A DNA stretch of 64,000 nt, from positions 124,001 through 188,000 of the forward strand of contig CAIOSI010000017.1 of NCBI GenBank assembly GCA_903860975.1, given 5' to 3'. How positions within the stretch are numbered: position 1 is the stretch's first letter; every line of letters starts with the position of its first letter. Origin of the DNA: an uncultured Alphaproteobacteria bacterium. GTDB taxonomy: Bacteria > Pseudomonadota > Alphaproteobacteria > Caulobacterales > Caulobacteraceae. This document shows positions 26,775 through 35,712 of this stretch, piece by piece. Position numbers and translations under genes: made by a program. The notes under the pieces were generated by a model. The model saw nothing but the letters and a program-made list of their open reading frames with translations, was not told where the DNA came from and did no database searches.

Positions 26775-26930
26775 TCAGACCCCCCGCGATCGTGGGGCCA
26801 GCGCCGTCCTGCCTGAGGCGGTGGCACCCGGCATTGCCGCGGTCTCGTCGTTCCAGACGACCTTGCCCGTCTTCCTGTCGACAGCGCGCAAGTGGCTGTC
26901 CAGACGGCCCGCAAGGAGCTTAAAGCGCAA
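26775..26930 (-). pseudogene. Fragment resembling a PQQ-dependent dehydrogenase
   Basis: The minus strand encodes SHLRAVDRKTGKVVWNDETA within a frame of about 50 codons ending at 26775. This resembles a beta-propeller blade of PQQ-dependent alcohol dehydrogenases (LDSHLRALDxKTGKVVW type). There is no start, no flanking blades and no catalytic region, and it runs into the 3' end of uxuB. It is best seen as a small relic; chance similarity is possible. Confidence 0.4.
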
Positions 26931-28377
26931 ACGCTGAGGCGGGGTCTGGGCCCGCGAGTTGACCATAAGCCGTGGCAAGCGCCATCCGAAACTGCGCGTC
27001 GGTCACCAGCCTTGCCGGAAACACCGCCCTCAAGGCCAGAAAACGGTCCACATCTGCGATGGCTTCGCCATCGCAGGCTCGGCCGATCTCGTTCAGCCGC
27101 TCAGCTAATGGATCGGTGATCGTGAAACCGCTCTGACTCCGTGTGCGGATGAATAACATCCACGCTGCGATCCCAGTGACCAGTCTTGCCGCGGGCCGGC
27201 CGGCCTCCAAGGCTTCAGTGATCGTTTCCAGAAGCCGCACCGGCAGTTTCTGTGAGCCGTCCCAGGCGATCTGTGAAAGCTGATGGACGATGGCGGGATT
27301 GCGCAGGCGCGCCAGGATTTCGGAAATATAGCTGTTGAGGTCCTGGCCGGTGGTCGGCCTCAGGCTGGCTGCGATGTCACGTCGCATCAAGGTCTCGATG
27401 AAGGCACCCAGCTTTGCGTCGGCCATGGCTTGTGAGACCGTCGCGAAGCCCAGGCGAAGGCCGACATAGGCTAAGGTCGAGTGCGCGCCGTTTAGAAGGC
27501 GAAGCTTTGCCCGCTCGAACGCATCAATATCACGCGTAAACGTCACGCCGGCTTGCGCAAAGGTTGCCGCATCGCCGCCGAGATCGCCTCCAATCACCCA
27601 CTGCGCAAACCCCTCTCGCTGGATCGGCCAGGCATCGAGGAGCCCTAATCGCTGCTCCGCTTCGCTCCGCAGGCCCTCGTCCGTGGCCGGCGTAATTGCG
27701 TCGACCATGCCGTCGGGGAAAACAACTCTATCCTCGATCCAGCGCGCGAGATCGAAATCTCCGCACGCCTCAGCAAACTGCAACGACGCGCCTCGCCAGC
27801 GCGCGCCGTTGCCCGAAAGATTGTCGCAGCTCAAGGCCGTTAGGCCTGGGCCGCCGGCTGCTCGTCTGCGACGAAGGCCAGCAACGAGCCAGCCGATCAG
27901 CGTCTGGGGGTTGTCCGGATCGGCGAGGTCCTGGCCAATCCCCGGATGCGACAGATCAAGGTCGCCGGAAGGGGTCAGGCAGTAGCCCTTCTCCGTCACC
28001 GTCGCCGACACAAACCGCACCGTTGGGTCGGCGAGCCTGGCGAAGATGGCCTCGGTAGCGGACGGTGCGGTTAGCACCGTCTTGATCGATCCGATAATGC
28101 GGATCGACGGCTCGAATTCGCGAACGATCAGGCTGTAGAGCCCGTCTTGCGGCCCCAGAGCGGCGCGAACGGCTTCGTTGTGTAGCGATACCGCGCAGAT
28201 CGCCAATCCCGGATCATGGGCCAGCATTCGATCAATAAAGAAAGCCTGATGGGCTCGGTGGAAGGCTCCTGGCCCGAAATGTACGACCCCGATCCGCGTC
28301 GCCGATCTATCATAGGCTGGCAGGATTGCTGAGGGTGCCAAGCGGCTCAGCGCCGCATCGCAAAGCCGACTGTTCAA
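26920..28377 (-). CDS. uxuB: D-fructuronate reductase / mannitol dehydrogenase family protein
   Basis: 485 residues from TTG 28377, preferred because GAGG lies nine bases upstream; TTG 28398 would add seven residues. The N-terminal Rossmann domain begins IGVVHFGPGAFHRAHQAFFI (about 30-50), and the catalytic region includes AKLRLLNGAHSTLAYVGL, with the Lys that is invariant in polyol/fructuronate reductases. UxuB reduces D-fructuronate to D-mannonate with NADH. The adjoining LacI regulator and uronate isomerase strongly favour this over mannitol dehydrogenase. Mannonate dehydratase and the later kinase/aldolase steps are not in the window. Confidence 0.87.
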   Translation of the reverse strand: MNSRLCDAALSRLAPSAILPAYDRSATRIGVVHFGPGAFHRAHQAFFIDRMLAHDPGLAICAVSLHNEAVRAALGPQDGLYSLIVREFEPSIRIIGSIKTVLTAPSATEAIFARLADPTVRFVSATVTEKGYCLTPSGDLDLSHPGIGQDLADPDNPQTLIGWLVAGLRRRRAAGGPGLTALSCDNLSGNGARWRGASLQFAEACGDFDLARWIEDRVVFPDGMVDAITPATDEGLRSEAEQRLGLLDAWPIQREGFAQWVIGGDLGGDAATFAQAGVTFTRDIDAFERAKLRLLNGAHSTLAYVGLRLGFATVSQAMADAKLGAFIETLMRRDIAASLRPTTGQDLNSYISEILARLRNPAIVHQLSQIAWDGSQKLPVRLLETITEALEAGRPAARLVTGIAAWMLFIRTRSQSGFTITDPLAERLNEIGRACDGEAIADVDRFLALRAVFPARLVTDAQFRMALATAYGQLAGPDPASAFAL

Positions 28378-28426
28378 AATATGCCGCCTCGCTTCCAAAA
28401 ATTTGACGCCCTGTGCAGCTTGTCAG

Positions 28427-28440
28427 GGTAACCGGTGTCA
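28427..28440. promoter_or_regulatory. Candidate LacI-family operator between uxuB and lacI
   Basis: GGTAACCGGTGTCA (reverse complement TGACACCGGTTACC) is an imperfect palindrome centred on the CCGG core, typical in size and symmetry of LacI-family operators. It sits in the 87-base divergent region, 25 bases before the regulator's GTG start. A close copy lies before uxaC (29611-29624). Confidence 0.55.
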
Positions 28441-28464
28441 TGAATTCGGCATATACTTGGTGGC

Positions 28465-29559
28465 GTGAAGCACGATCGAAAAGCCCCAAATCGGGACGGC
28501 GCTCAGGTGGCCAAGCAAGTCGCTCGTGGGCGTGATGGACAAGGTGCCGGCACCAGCCCGCGCCCGACGATCAACGACATCGCCCGCCTTTCTGGAGTCT
28601 CGAAAAAGACGGTTAGTCGCGTCATCAATGCCAGCCCATACGTCCAGAATGAGACCCGCAAGCGGATCGAGGCGGTCATCGCCGAGCTTAGCTATGCTCC
28701 CGACCCACAGGCCCGCGGCCTGGCCTTCCGTCGCTCGTTCTTGATCGGTCTCGTCTACGACAATTCCAATGCGCAGTATGTTGTGAACATGCAGCTTGGT
28801 CTGCTGGACGCAATGGCGGGCACAGACTTTGGGCTTCTGGTGCACGCCTGCGATCGCGCAAGCCCGAGCTTCCTGGAAGACCTCCGCGGCTTCATCAAAA
28901 AGCAGAGATTATTTGGTGTGGTGCTGACGCCCTCGGTCTCTGAGGATGAACGGGTGGCCGCGCTGATGGTAGAGATCGGCTGTACTTATGTGCGGGTGGC
29001 CTCTGTGTCGCTAGACGAGCCGCAGCACATGATTGAGACCCATGACCGGCTGGGCGGTGAGGCGGTGGCGCGCCACTTGGCTGAGTTTGGTCATCAGCGC
29101 GTGGCGTTCGTCTCGGGCCTGCCCGGCTGTCGCGCTTCGCACGAGCGGCGCGAAGGATTCGAAGCTGGGCTTGCCGCTGTAGGCTTGGAGCTTGAGCCCC
29201 GGTATTGCCAGGAGGGGGCCTATACATTCGAATCCGGAATCGAATGCGCCGAACGACTGCTGAAGCTCAAGCCACGACCCACCGCCGTCTTCGCAGCAAA
29301 CGACGAAATGGCCGCCGGCGTCATGCATGCGGCACGCCTGGCAGGCCTTGGCGCGCCCAAAGACCTTTCGGTGGTGGGTTTTGGCGATTTCGAAATCGCC
29401 CGACGCCTTTTGCCCAGACTGACCACGGTGCATACGCCGACCCGAGCGATCGGCCGCCTGGCGGCTGAGCGGCTGATTGGCGTCGCCGATGAGGGCCGCG
29501 AGCCTAAGGACCGACTTCCGACATTGGTTGTGCGCGAGTCGAGCGGGCCGGTGGGCTAG
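28465..29559 (+). CDS. LacI-family transcriptional regulator of the hexuronate module
   Basis: 364 residues from GTG 28465. A basic N-terminal extension of about 33 residues precedes the LacI helix-turn-helix (INDIARLSGVSKKTVSRVIN, about 36-55) and hinge helix (LSYAPDPQARGLA). The periplasmic-binding-like effector domain follows, with LIGLVYDNSNAQYVVNMQLG and AVFAANDEMAAGVMHAARLA. It lies divergent to uxuB and upstream of uxaC, so a repressor relieved by a uronate or its product is likely. The extension is longer than usual for the family. Confidence 0.9.
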   Translation: MKHDRKAPNRDGAQVAKQVARGRDGQGAGTSPRPTINDIARLSGVSKKTVSRVINASPYVQNETRKRIEAVIAELSYAPDPQARGLAFRRSFLIGLVYDNSNAQYVVNMQLGLLDAMAGTDFGLLVHACDRASPSFLEDLRGFIKKQRLFGVVLTPSVSEDERVAALMVEIGCTYVRVASVSLDEPQHMIETHDRLGGEAVARHLAEFGHQRVAFVSGLPGCRASHERREGFEAGLAAVGLELEPRYCQEGAYTFESGIECAERLLKLKPRPTAVFAANDEMAAGVMHAARLAGLGAPKDLSVVGFGDFEIARRLLPRLTTVHTPTRAIGRLAAERLIGVADEGREPKDRLPTLVVRESSGPVG

Positions 29560-29610
29560 GGCGTGTTAATTTGCGGGCTGGGCGCACCGACAGGACTTGC
29601 CAGCCCATCA

Positions 29611-29624
29611 CCACACCGGTCACC
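29611..29624. promoter_or_regulatory. Candidate second LacI-family operator upstream of uxaC
   Basis: CCACACCGGTCACC matches TGACACCGGTTACC, the operator candidate at 28427-28440 read on the opposite strand, at 11 of 14 positions and with the same CCGG core. It lies about 30 bases before the uxaC start. Confidence 0.5.
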
Positions 29625-29652
29625 TGACTCCAACTAAAAAAGTGTGCGAACG

Positions 29653-31086
29653 ATGCCTCGACCGCTGAGCATGAATGTCGACCGGCTTTTCCCCGCCGAC
29701 CGTGGCGTGCGTGACATCGCACGCCGACTCTATGGCCAGGTTGGCACCTTACCGATCATCAGTCCGCACGGACATACCGACCCGGAGTGGTTCGCCACTG
29801 ACACGCCGTTCGCCGACGCCACTAGCCTGCTGCTGGCACCGGATCATTACCTTTATCGTATGCTTTACAGCCACGGCGTGCCGATTGAGGCGCTCGGCGT
29901 GGCGAACCGTAAGGGCGCGAGCCCGGCTGATCCTCGGGCGGCCTGGCGCCTTTTCTCCAGCCACACGCATCTGTTTCGAGGCACACCCTCAGCGATCTGG
30001 CTCAACCACGTCTTCGCCGAGGTCTTCGGCTTCGATGTCGCGCTCGATGCCACGACTGCCGACTTCTACTTTGACCGGATCGGCGAATTGCTCGCGACCG
30101 CGGCCTTTCGGCCGCGCGCGCTGTTTGACCGTTTCAACATCGAGCTCCTGGCGACGACAGAGTCGCCTACCGATGAGCTTGTGCATCATAAAGCCATCCG
30201 GCAGAGCGGTTGGGGAGGGCGGGTTGTCACCGCCTATCGCCCCGATCCAGTTATCGATCCAGATCATGAGGATTTTTGGGCTTCGCTCCAAAAGTTTGGC
30301 CAGCTCAGCGGTCAGGATATCTCGTTTTGGGCGGGTTATCTGGAAGCCCATCGTGTCCGCCGGCGGGCCTTTATCGAGGCCGGCGCGACCTCAACCGATC
30401 ATGGCCACCCGACGGCAAACACTGCAGACCTTTCACCACCCGAAGCCGAAGCGCTCTATTATCGGATCCTCGGCGGCGTACGTTCGAAGGAAGACGCTGA
30501 GCTGTTTCGCGCCCAGATGCTGACAGAGATGGCCCGCATGAGCCTTGATGATGGCCTTGTGATGCAGATCCACCCCGGTTCATACCGCAACCACAACGCC
30601 AAGCTGTTCTGGGATTTCGGACGCGACAAGGGCGCCGACATTCCGACATCGACCGACTACGTGCGCGCGCTCAAACCGCTCCTTGACCGGTTCGGCAACG
30701 AGCCGGACCTGACCCTAATTCTCTTCACCCTCGACGAGACCACCTACAGCCGCGAACTCGCGCCGCTCGCCGGCCACTATCCGGCGCTTAAACTGGGACC
30801 TGCCTGGTGGTTTCATGACAGCCCCGAGGGTATGCGCCGCTTCCGCGAGCAGACCACGGAGACGGCGGGCTTCTACAACACCGTGGGCTTCAACGACGAT
30901 ACGCGCGCTTTCCTGTCGATCCCGGCCCGCCATGATGTGGCCCGTCGCGTTGATTGCGGTTTCCTCGCGCGACTGGTGAGCGAGCATCGGATGGCCGAGG
31001 ATGAAGCCGCCGAAGTCGCCGCGGACCTCGCCTACGCCTTGCCCAAGCGTGCCTACAAACTGGATGCCGTTCGGCCTCAGGCTTAG
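29653..31086 (+). CDS. uxaC: Uronate isomerase (glucuronate/galacturonate isomerase)
   Basis: 477 residues from ATG 29653; an upstream GTG (29644) and an internal ATG (29674) are alternatives. Metal-dependent amidohydrolase-like enzyme converting D-glucuronate to D-fructuronate (and galacturonate to tagaturonate). The SPHGHTDPEWFA motif with the two metal-binding His residues is at about 33-44, MNVDRLFPADR is the usual UxaC opening, and MQIHPGSYRNHN carries a further conserved His. It feeds UxuB encoded at 26920-28377. It is separated from the regulator by about 90 bases holding a second candidate operator. Confidence 0.93.
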   Translation: MPRPLSMNVDRLFPADRGVRDIARRLYGQVGTLPIISPHGHTDPEWFATDTPFADATSLLLAPDHYLYRMLYSHGVPIEALGVANRKGASPADPRAAWRLFSSHTHLFRGTPSAIWLNHVFAEVFGFDVALDATTADFYFDRIGELLATAAFRPRALFDRFNIELLATTESPTDELVHHKAIRQSGWGGRVVTAYRPDPVIDPDHEDFWASLQKFGQLSGQDISFWAGYLEAHRVRRRAFIEAGATSTDHGHPTANTADLSPPEAEALYYRILGGVRSKEDAELFRAQMLTEMARMSLDDGLVMQIHPGSYRNHNAKLFWDFGRDKGADIPTSTDYVRALKPLLDRFGNEPDLTLILFTLDETTYSRELAPLAGHYPALKLGPAWWFHDSPEGMRRFREQTTETAGFYNTVGFNDDTRAFLSIPARHDVARRVDCGFLARLVSEHRMAEDEAAEVAADLAYALPKRAYKLDAVRPQA

Positions 31087-31135
31087 CGTTCTGCAAGGCC
31101 TGCGCCGGTGAGGCAAAGATCCCTGCGGTGCAACA

Positions 31136-32704
31136 TCAGGCGCGTCTGAGTGCAGGCGGCAGACGTTGCGCCGATGCGGGATTTGCCAATTCAAAGGCGG
31201 CTGCGAGTTCTAGGCAGGCCATCTCGCGATACGTGGGTGCGATAATCTGAAATCCGATCGGCAACCCTGTGGGTCCGAGTCCTGCCGGAACGGCAAGCGC
31301 GGGGCAACCTGCCATCGTGACCATGCAAACCCCCTTCATCCACTCGTGGTAAGTCTGCATGCGTTGGCCCGCGATCTCCTGCGGAAAGTGTTGGTCGGCC
31401 GGGAATGGGAAGACCTGGGCAGTGGGCGCAATCAGGTAGTCATATCGCTCGAACATCCGTCGCACGGCTTGGCTCCAGTCGGTCCGAACCCCTGATGCGG
31501 CCAACACATCGAAGCCGGACAGGCGGCCCCCGGTTTCCACCTCCCACACGGCTTCTGGCTTCAATAGGCTGCGCCGGGCCGGATCGTTATAGTGCTCCAG
31601 CATCGCCCCGCCCTGCTGCCAGCCCCTCAGGCGTACGAACGCCTCCCAAACCTTTTCCAGTGGATAATCCGTAACCGCATCTTCTACGACGCAACCCAGG
31701 CTCTCGAACGTCTTCAGGGCCTGGCGGCATACGTCCAGGACGCCCGGCTCGCATGGCGTGAACCCGTTGAAGTCGCCGAGCCAGGCGATGCGCTTGGCCT
31801 TGACCCGTTTGTCGACGGCCCCCCGAAATGGCGCGCCGTCTCCTTCCATCGACAACGGCGCGCGTGGGTCATAACCCGCCTGCACTGAGAGCAGCATCGC
31901 GAGGTCCGCGACGTTGCGCGCCATCGGACCCGTCACGCCCATAGAGGGCAGCCAGTCCTCCTTGCCGTGCACCGGCACCCGCCCGGCGCTGGTGCGAAAG
32001 CCGAAGACATGGTTCCAGCCGGCTGGGTTTCTCAGGCTGCCCCCGTAGTCGCTTCCATCGGCCAAGGGCAGCATCCGCAGAGCTAGCGCCACACCTGCGC
32101 CGCCGCTGCTGCCTCCGGCCGACTTGGTTGGGTCGTAAGCGTTGAGGGTGGTTCCGTAGACGGGATTGTAGGTGTGGGAACCGAAGCCGAATTCAGGCGT
32201 GTTGGTTTTGCCCACAAAGATCACGCCGGCCTCACGTAGGCGCTCGACCATGATGCTGTCGCAAGTGGCTACGCAATCTCGGAAGATCGGTGAGCCTTGG
32301 GTATAGCGGATACCCTTGACTGGCTGCAGATCTTTGCACGCATGCGGCAATCCATGCAGCAAGCCTACCGCCTCGCCTCGGGCGAGTTGCGCATCGCGGT
32401 CCCCGGCTTCCACCAGGAGCTTGCCGCGATCCTGCAGAGCGACGATCGCATTGAACTTAGGGTTGAGCCGTTCGATTTGGTCGAGATGGGCGGTCATCAC
32501 TTCGACGCATGAGACCTTCCGTTTACGGATGACGTTCGCCAGCGTGATGGCGTCCATCATGACGATGTCTGAATTATATCCTGCAGCGACACTGTTCTGG
32601 GTCATGGATTCCACTGCCACTCCGGCCACTGCGCTCGACGTCAATCGCAGGAGGGACCGGCGACCCAACGCCGCATCCGCTGGCCGACGGACGTCAGACT
32701 CCAT
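31136..32704 (-). CDS. Amidase-signature family protein, probably Tat-exported
   Basis: 522 residues from ATG 32704, chosen because a twin-arginine-like leader follows (ALGRRSLLRLTSSAVAGVAV); upstream codons do not look coding. The amidase signature triad is present: Lys in HGLPHACKDLQPVKG, and the serines in KSAGGSSGGAGVALALR and DGSDYGGSLRNPAGW. The family hydrolyses amides or short peptides, and the C-terminal GFQIIAPTYREMACLELAAA is typical. Export would place it in the periplasm. It converges with uxaC; the substrate is unknown. Confidence 0.88.
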   Translation of the reverse strand: MESDVRRPADAALGRRSLLRLTSSAVAGVAVESMTQNSVAAGYNSDIVMMDAITLANVIRKRKVSCVEVMTAHLDQIERLNPKFNAIVALQDRGKLLVEAGDRDAQLARGEAVGLLHGLPHACKDLQPVKGIRYTQGSPIFRDCVATCDSIMVERLREAGVIFVGKTNTPEFGFGSHTYNPVYGTTLNAYDPTKSAGGSSGGAGVALALRMLPLADGSDYGGSLRNPAGWNHVFGFRTSAGRVPVHGKEDWLPSMGVTGPMARNVADLAMLLSVQAGYDPRAPLSMEGDGAPFRGAVDKRVKAKRIAWLGDFNGFTPCEPGVLDVCRQALKTFESLGCVVEDAVTDYPLEKVWEAFVRLRGWQQGGAMLEHYNDPARRSLLKPEAVWEVETGGRLSGFDVLAASGVRTDWSQAVRRMFERYDYLIAPTAQVFPFPADQHFPQEIAGQRMQTYHEWMKGVCMVTMAGCPALAVPAGLGPTGLPIGFQIIAPTYREMACLELAAAFELANPASAQRLPPALRRA

Positions 32705-33029
32705 CCGTCCATCTCCCACGCCAAACGAGATGCTACCGTTCCTCACCTGTACTGTGAACCGATTGGTCGGGCGGTGGCTTGCGCGCCGATGAGGCTCGGC
32801 AAGATCGGCGAAATCACCAGAGCCTAGGCCATCTGTACCTGGCACAGGACGCAGGCCTCTGCGGCCCCGGTCCGGATGAAGTGGACCTTCGCGAGCGCTC
32901 GGGACCGCGCCGGTCTTCAGCTAAGCGCGCCGGGGTCTGCAATACCCTCGTCTGGCGAGGTGTTAGGCAACCAGGGTCTCAGAACCGGCAAATTGGCCGG
33001 GGGTTCCTGGGGGACTTCCGCGACAGGGA
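32705..33029. other. Intergenic region without a recognisable gene
   Basis: 325 bases between the amidase start and the end of the next minus-strand gene. Open frames here are either upstream extensions of the amidase or Arg-rich chance frames. It must contain the amidase promoter, but I cannot point to one. Confidence 0.5.
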
Positions 33030-33593
33030 TTAACGCGAGCTTTGCGCGTCTGCCGCTAAGCAGGGGCGCTGGTGCCTGCCCTCGAGCTGCGAACCCAGAC
33101 GCATGTCAGACCCATCCTCCCCGGTCTTGCGGCAGCGCGGGTCCCGAGGTTCGAGCGGGGTGTCGCCCAAAGTCAGCCCCAGCGCCAAGGATTGGCGCGT
33201 TGCCGCCCCGGAGCGGCCTCGTCCATCGAAGCGGGTTTCCCCCACCGCGATGCTGACGCTCCCAGACTTTCCGATCGGTAGGTCGGACCGCACGAAGGCG
33301 CTGCGGTAGCCGTTTGAGCCCACTGCGACATCAACCATCCCATGGACGACGCGAGGCACCTCGCCAGATGTCACGCCCGCCGCCGGTGCGATCGGCAGGT
33401 CGGCGGCTGGGGAGGTCTGAAGGTAGACGTCGATCTGGTCGGCGACGCCTATCGGCACCGCGCCAAATGCTCCCCCGACCATGGTCGCCGGCGCGGTCGT
33501 CACCGCCTCGGGTTCAGCTGCTGCAGCTATGCCAGCCCCCGTAAGGGCTACGGCGAGGAGCAGGGCGGGAAACCGATGACGTGCAAAAAGCAT
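33030..33593 (-). CDS. Hypothetical exported protein
   Basis: 187 residues from ATG 33593 (MLFARHRFPALLLAVALTGA), with a clear signal peptide cleaved near AAA-AEPE. The mature protein has repeated beta-strand-like segments (IGVADQIDVYLQTSPAADLP, HGMVDVAVGSNGYRSAFVRS, GSVSIAVGETRFDGRGRSGA) and a basic C terminus. The strand pattern would suit a small outer-membrane or periplasmic beta protein, but no family is recognised. It diverges from the S10 peptidase. Confidence 0.6.
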   Translation of the reverse strand: MLFARHRFPALLLAVALTGAGIAAAAEPEAVTTAPATMVGGAFGAVPIGVADQIDVYLQTSPAADLPIAPAAGVTSGEVPRVVHGMVDVAVGSNGYRSAFVRSDLPIGKSGSVSIAVGETRFDGRGRSGAATRQSLALGLTLGDTPLEPRDPRCRKTGEDGSDMRLGSQLEGRHQRPCLAADAQSSR

Positions 33594-33757
33594 CACACCA
33601 CTATGGGGCCCGAACTGCGCAGGAATAAGGCGCCTCCGAAATGCGGAGGCAACACTGTGGCGCAAACTTGCGTTCCAGGGCCGTCTGGGGTTCTGTCCTG
33701 CGCTGACCGGGCCGCCGAGGCGGTGCCAGCGCAATCGTTCTCTTTGGGGGTAACCGC

Positions 33758-35407
33758 ATGATACGTACAACCCTAGCCGCTCTGGCTGCGCTAGGCCTGT
33801 CAGCCGCCGGTGCGCTCGCGCAAGGCGCGCCGTCATCCGATCGCCCAGCGGCGGCGGCGGCCGCGCAGCGCAACCGTTCCGACGAGCCGGGCGCCAATCC
33901 TGCGGCGGTCGTCGAGCGTCGTTCGGAGCGCGCCGTTCAGGCCGGTGAGCACAAGATCACGGACGCTGACATCGCCACGGCTCCGCTGATGGAGCAGGCC
34001 AAGTCGTCGCATCACACCGTAACGATCAACGGTCAAACGATCGGTTACACGGCGAGCGCCGGCACGCTCACCCTTCGTTCCGATGACGGCAAGCCGATCG
34101 CCTCGATGTTCTACGTGGCCTACACCGCTGACGGCGGAAAGAACCGTCCCGTGACGTTCAGCTACAACGGCGGCCCGGGCTCGGCATCGCTGTTCGTGCA
34201 CATGGGTCTAGCCGGACCGATGCACGTGATGACCGATTCCCCGAACGCGACACACGGACCTCCTTTCACGATCACCGAGAACCACGAGAGCCTGCTCGAT
34301 AAGTCCGACATGGTGTTCCTGGATGCGATCGGCGCCGGCTACTCGCGTCCGCTTGGCGACACGAAGGGGACGGAATTTTGGGGTGTTGATCAGGACATCG
34401 AGGCGTTTGCAAAGGGCATCCAGCGCTACATCACAGTCAATCACCGTTGGAACTCACCGAAATTCATCTTCGGCGAGAGCTACGGCACCACCCGCTCGGC
34501 CGGTCTTTCACTGGCCTTGCAACAGCGCGGCATCCAACTCAACGGCGTCTTGCTTTTGTCCTCAGTGCTGAACTACGGCGCACACGACTCCGGCTTCGAC
34601 CACAGCTTCGTCAGCTATGTTCCGAGTTATGCGGCCACCGCGGTTTACTGGAAAAAATCGGCTCAGCCAGCGAACCTTGAGTCCTATCTGAAGCAAGTTC
34701 GTGACTGGGCCGCCGGCCCTTATCTGACCGCGCTCACCAAGGGTGGTGCCATCTCGCCAGAAGAATTCGATGCGACCGCGAAACAACTTTCAGCCTACAT
34801 TGGAATCCCCGCTGACTTCATCAAACGTGCTGACCTGCGCGTTGATCTCAATCACTTCCGTGCCGAGCTCTTGCGAGATCAAGGCCGGATCCTTGGTCGG
34901 TATGACACGCGTTTCACGGGGATTAATTCTGACAATGCGGAGGCCAACGCTGAGTACGACCCGTCCGATACCGGCATCAACGGGGCTTACGTAGCGGCCC
35001 TTCACGATTGGTTGGAAACGGGGTTGGGCTACACAACGGAGCTCAACTATTGGCCGTCAGGTCCCAACATCAATCAGTCCTGGGATTGGCGCCACCGTCC
35101 CCCGGGTAGCGGCTATGGCGGCGGTCGCCGCGAGAATGTCGCAAATACCGCAGCCGACCTCGGAATGGCCATGCGCGAAAACCCGCACTTGATGGTCTAT
35201 TCGCTGAACGGCCTCTACGACATGGCCACACCGTTCTTCGGGACCGAGTACGATATCTCGCACCTCTACCTAGATCCTTCGATCAAGAACAACGTGCGTT
35301 TTGCCTATTATCCTTCAGGCCACATGGTCTATTTGAACCAGGAATCCCTCAAGAATCTGAAGAGCGACGTCGCCAAATTCTACGACGAGGCACTGGCCAA
35401 GCACTGA
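33758..35407 (+). CDS. S10 family serine carboxypeptidase, exported
   Basis: 549 residues with a signal peptide (LAALAALGLSAAGALAQGAP). Serine carboxypeptidase motifs: oxyanion-hole region FSYNGGPGSASLFVHMGLAG, nucleophile Ser in FIFGESYGTTRSAGLSLAL (about 245), an Asp in NGLYDMATPFFGTEYD and the catalytic His in YYPSGHMVYLNQ (about 525). These enzymes remove C-terminal residues from peptides and here would act in the periplasm or outside. After the signal peptide there is a low-complexity Ala/Arg stretch. Transcription probably ends at the hairpin at 35678. Confidence 0.92.
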   Translation: MIRTTLAALAALGLSAAGALAQGAPSSDRPAAAAAAQRNRSDEPGANPAAVVERRSERAVQAGEHKITDADIATAPLMEQAKSSHHTVTINGQTIGYTASAGTLTLRSDDGKPIASMFYVAYTADGGKNRPVTFSYNGGPGSASLFVHMGLAGPMHVMTDSPNATHGPPFTITENHESLLDKSDMVFLDAIGAGYSRPLGDTKGTEFWGVDQDIEAFAKGIQRYITVNHRWNSPKFIFGESYGTTRSAGLSLALQQRGIQLNGVLLLSSVLNYGAHDSGFDHSFVSYVPSYAATAVYWKKSAQPANLESYLKQVRDWAAGPYLTALTKGGAISPEEFDATAKQLSAYIGIPADFIKRADLRVDLNHFRAELLRDQGRILGRYDTRFTGINSDNAEANAEYDPSDTGINGAYVAALHDWLETGLGYTTELNYWPSGPNINQSWDWRHRPPGSGYGGGRRENVANTAADLGMAMRENPHLMVYSLNGLYDMATPFFGTEYDISHLYLDPSIKNNVRFAYYPSGHMVYLNQESLKNLKSDVAKFYDEALAKH

Positions 35408-35548
35408 GTTCGCTCAAGGCCAATGACATCCGCCGATCGGGCTTGGTCCCTATCGGCGGATGAATTCATTCATCCAGGGTGCCTGTCCTTGGTCGTCAAC
35501 CGCCTCGCCTATGACAGCGCAGGCGTTAGGGTCATCATCAACAAGGGC

Positions 35549-35626
35549 GTTCCTGAGCCCGCCACGTGGGCTATCACGATCATCGGCCCTAACGGCGTTG
35601 GTGCCCCATTTCGTAGCTGTCGACGC
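35549..35626 (+). pseudogene. Relic of a PEP-CTERM sorting signal
   Basis: The plus strand encodes GVPEPATWAITIIGPNGVGA followed by PFRSCRR. This follows the alphaproteobacterial PEP-CTERM pattern (VPEPATWAMMIVGFGxVGAxxRxRRR): Pro-Glu-Pro motif, hydrophobic stretch, basic end, but with a Pro-Asn inserted in the hydrophobic part and a Cys in the basic end. The frame runs on without stop through a strong hairpin, and no signal peptide or body precedes it, so it is read as the remains of a lost exported protein. Confidence 0.55.
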
Positions 35627-35677
35627 CTTGGTGGGCCTAGCGACGCGGCCAGCGACGTTGAGACTAAAAAGCAAAGC

Positions 35678-35707
35678 CCCGCTGCGCGCCTCGCGCAGCG
35701 GGTTTTT
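35678..35707. terminator. Bidirectional rho-independent terminator
   Basis: CCCGCTGCGCG (35678-35688) and CGCGCAGCGGG (35692-35702) form a perfect 11-bp stem with a 3-base loop, followed by TTTTT on the plus strand and preceded by AAAAAGCAAAG, which gives a T-rich tract on the minus strand. It serves the S10 peptidase side and the convergent GH3 gene. Confidence 0.9.
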
Positions 35708-35712
35708 GCTCT

